Source of the DNA: Bacteroidota bacterium
GTDB lineage: Bacteria; Bacteroidota; Bacteroidia; Bacteroidales; F082
DNA length: 64,000 nt
Direction: 5' to 3'
Assembly: GCA_009773165.1 (NCBI GenBank)
Contig: WOUZ01000007.1
Location: forward strand, 151,539 to 215,538
Positions 63,227 to 64,000 of the stretch are shown piece after piece; position 1 is the first letter of the stretch; every line of letters starts with the position of its first letter. The notes beneath the pieces were generated by a model. The model saw only the letters and a program-made list of their open reading frames with translations, ran no database searches and was not told the origin of the DNA. The translations under genes and the position numbers were made by a program.

Positions 63227-63903
63227 CTTTTTTCCTTTAATTTTTCTAATCAGGCCTTTGGATGCTTTTCGGATTTTTGTCTGAAATTGATGAATTATAT
63301 AATCACCTTGACTTGCGTTAGAATCTATTAAAGTAAGGCCAAATAAAGAGAATTACAACATTACCGAAACTTAGGCCCTAGCTCATTGAACTGGTGCAAA
63401 AATAGCTATTTCAGAGGTTCTATTCAATCATCTAATTTCATATAGCATACTTATGTCAGGTTTTTGTAAAGGACCAGATATATAAAAGTAAAGTTGTTAG
63501 TATTGAAAATTTGATGTTACGAGCAGCTAATAATGAAAGAACTAGGTACAGTTTCCAGATTCAACTTTCGAACCCTTACTTGCATTTAATAAACAGAAAG
63601 ATAATGAACCTACTCAATTCGTGATTATTGTTCCACCGTGACCTTCATATAGCACAAAAATAATCATCTTATTAAGTAGTATCTAAACAACAACCTTCGA
63701 CAGCCATCGAATATAAACAAATGGTTTGAAAGGAAAACATTGAGGCTTCCTAAACATTACCTCCTCAGATCAAAGAGCACAGAATAATACTTGAAAAAAT
63801 TCAAGTTAAAAAGTAATTCAAAGATTCTGTAGTTCATGAATTTATAAGTGAAATAATCATGAAAATAAACTAGCTGATTTCAGATTCACAAAGAATAACG
63901 CAC
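63227..63903. other. Gene-free stretch before the rRNA operon end
   Basis: About 680 bp with no frame that I can support. Stops are frequent on both strands. A frame around 63770-63895 reads as broken helical-looking sequence (KEHRIILEKIQVKK, stop, FKDSVVHEFISEIIMKIN, stop) and might be a decayed gene, but this is too weak to call a pseudogene. No tRNA was seen. Confidence 0.4.
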
Positions 63904-63931
63904 AAAAAAACCCCACACGATACGTATGGGG
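63904..63931 (-). terminator. Terminator of the rRNA operon
   Basis: Plus-strand CCCCACACG (63911-63919) pairs with CGTATGGGG (63923-63931) around a 3-nt loop, with one wobble. On the minus strand it is followed by seven T. It lies just beyond the 3' end of 5S rRNA. Confidence 0.88.
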
Positions 63932-63943
63932 TTCTTCGTAAGG

Positions 63944-64000
63944 GGCGGCGACGACCTACTTTCCCACATTTTACTGCAGTATCATCGGCGCTGACAGGCT
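63944..64000 (-). rRNA. 5S ribosomal RNA, 3' part, truncated by the window end
   Basis: The plus strand carries CCTACTTTCCCACA and then GCAGTATCATCGGCGC, the complements of conserved 3' portions of 5S rRNA (GCGCCGAUGGUA... and GGGAGAGUAGG-type segments). The 3' end is near 63944, estimated within a few bases. The gene runs leftward and its 5' part, with 23S and 16S, should lie to the right of the window. Confidence 0.88.

Noticed and set aside
1..64000. tRNA genes, CRISPR arrays, intact insertion sequences
   Set aside because: None was recognised by eye in the intergenic regions; short or degenerate elements could still be missed without a covariance-model or similarity search.

Overview
The window looks like a chromosomal segment of a Bacteroidota bacterium, probably near Bacteroidales or Marinilabiliales (the order is inference). 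The evidence is type IX secretion (T9SS) C-terminal sorting domains, a TonB receptor with a carboxypeptidase-like N-terminal domain, DUF4625, DUF5687 and DUF5686-type proteins, a SecA of about 1,100 residues, general AT-richness, and recurrent promoters of the form TTG - 19 to 23 nt - TAnnTTTG. Those promoters are the known Bacteroidota -33/-7 type, and they show that several longest-ORF starts are too far upstream. The window is mostly core genome. I see no CRISPR array, intact insertion sequence, prophage or tRNA.

Layout. 1-3.4 kb: a gene tail, hypB (nickel GTPase), rex (redox repressor) and convergent arcC (carbamate kinase). Rex-like palindromes lie at both the rex and arcC promoters. 3.4-9 kb: a secreted GH5 glycanase, nnr (NAD(P)HX repair) and a di-haem peroxidase lipoprotein. 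9-13.7 kb: a five-gene leftward metal-uptake operon (Fur/Zur-type regulator, small membrane protein, TonB receptor, two DUF4625 lipoproteins). 13.7-24.3 kb: an ABC exporter, an SRPBCC-GyrI-like protein, a PatB-type C-S lyase, a MazG-like pyrophosphohydrolase, a DUF5687/ABC pair with an outer-membrane protein, and a YtxH/holin-like pair.

24.2-35 kb, leftward: frr, a GT39 glycosyltransferase, pyrH, a patatin/Omp85 protein, a lipoprotein, secA and a TlpA-like thioredoxin. 35-44.1 kb: coaD, Nudix, pyrE, birA, rsfS, ftsH, a LUD protein, cdsA, psd and an unknown polytopic membrane protein, linking proteostasis with phospholipid synthesis. 44.2-50 kb: yjjG-type phosphatase, a TrmH-type methyltransferase, an AT-rich pair of unknown genes lying between two related terminator hairpins, and a T9SS protein with a 201-residue tandem duplication. 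50-63 kb: YhcC-type radical SAM protein, POT transporter, valS-hldD, MerR, M23 peptidase, alaS, a TPR protein and a barrel-SPOR protein. The right edge holds a gene-poor stretch, then the terminator and 3' end of a leftward 5S rRNA gene, so an rRNA operon lies just outside.

No clearly novel system is proven. The best leads are the rex/arcC palindromes, the Fur-type operon with its ATGCAA repeats, the hairpin-flanked unknown pair with a glycine-zipper lipoprotein, and the DUF5687/ABC/outer-membrane trio.
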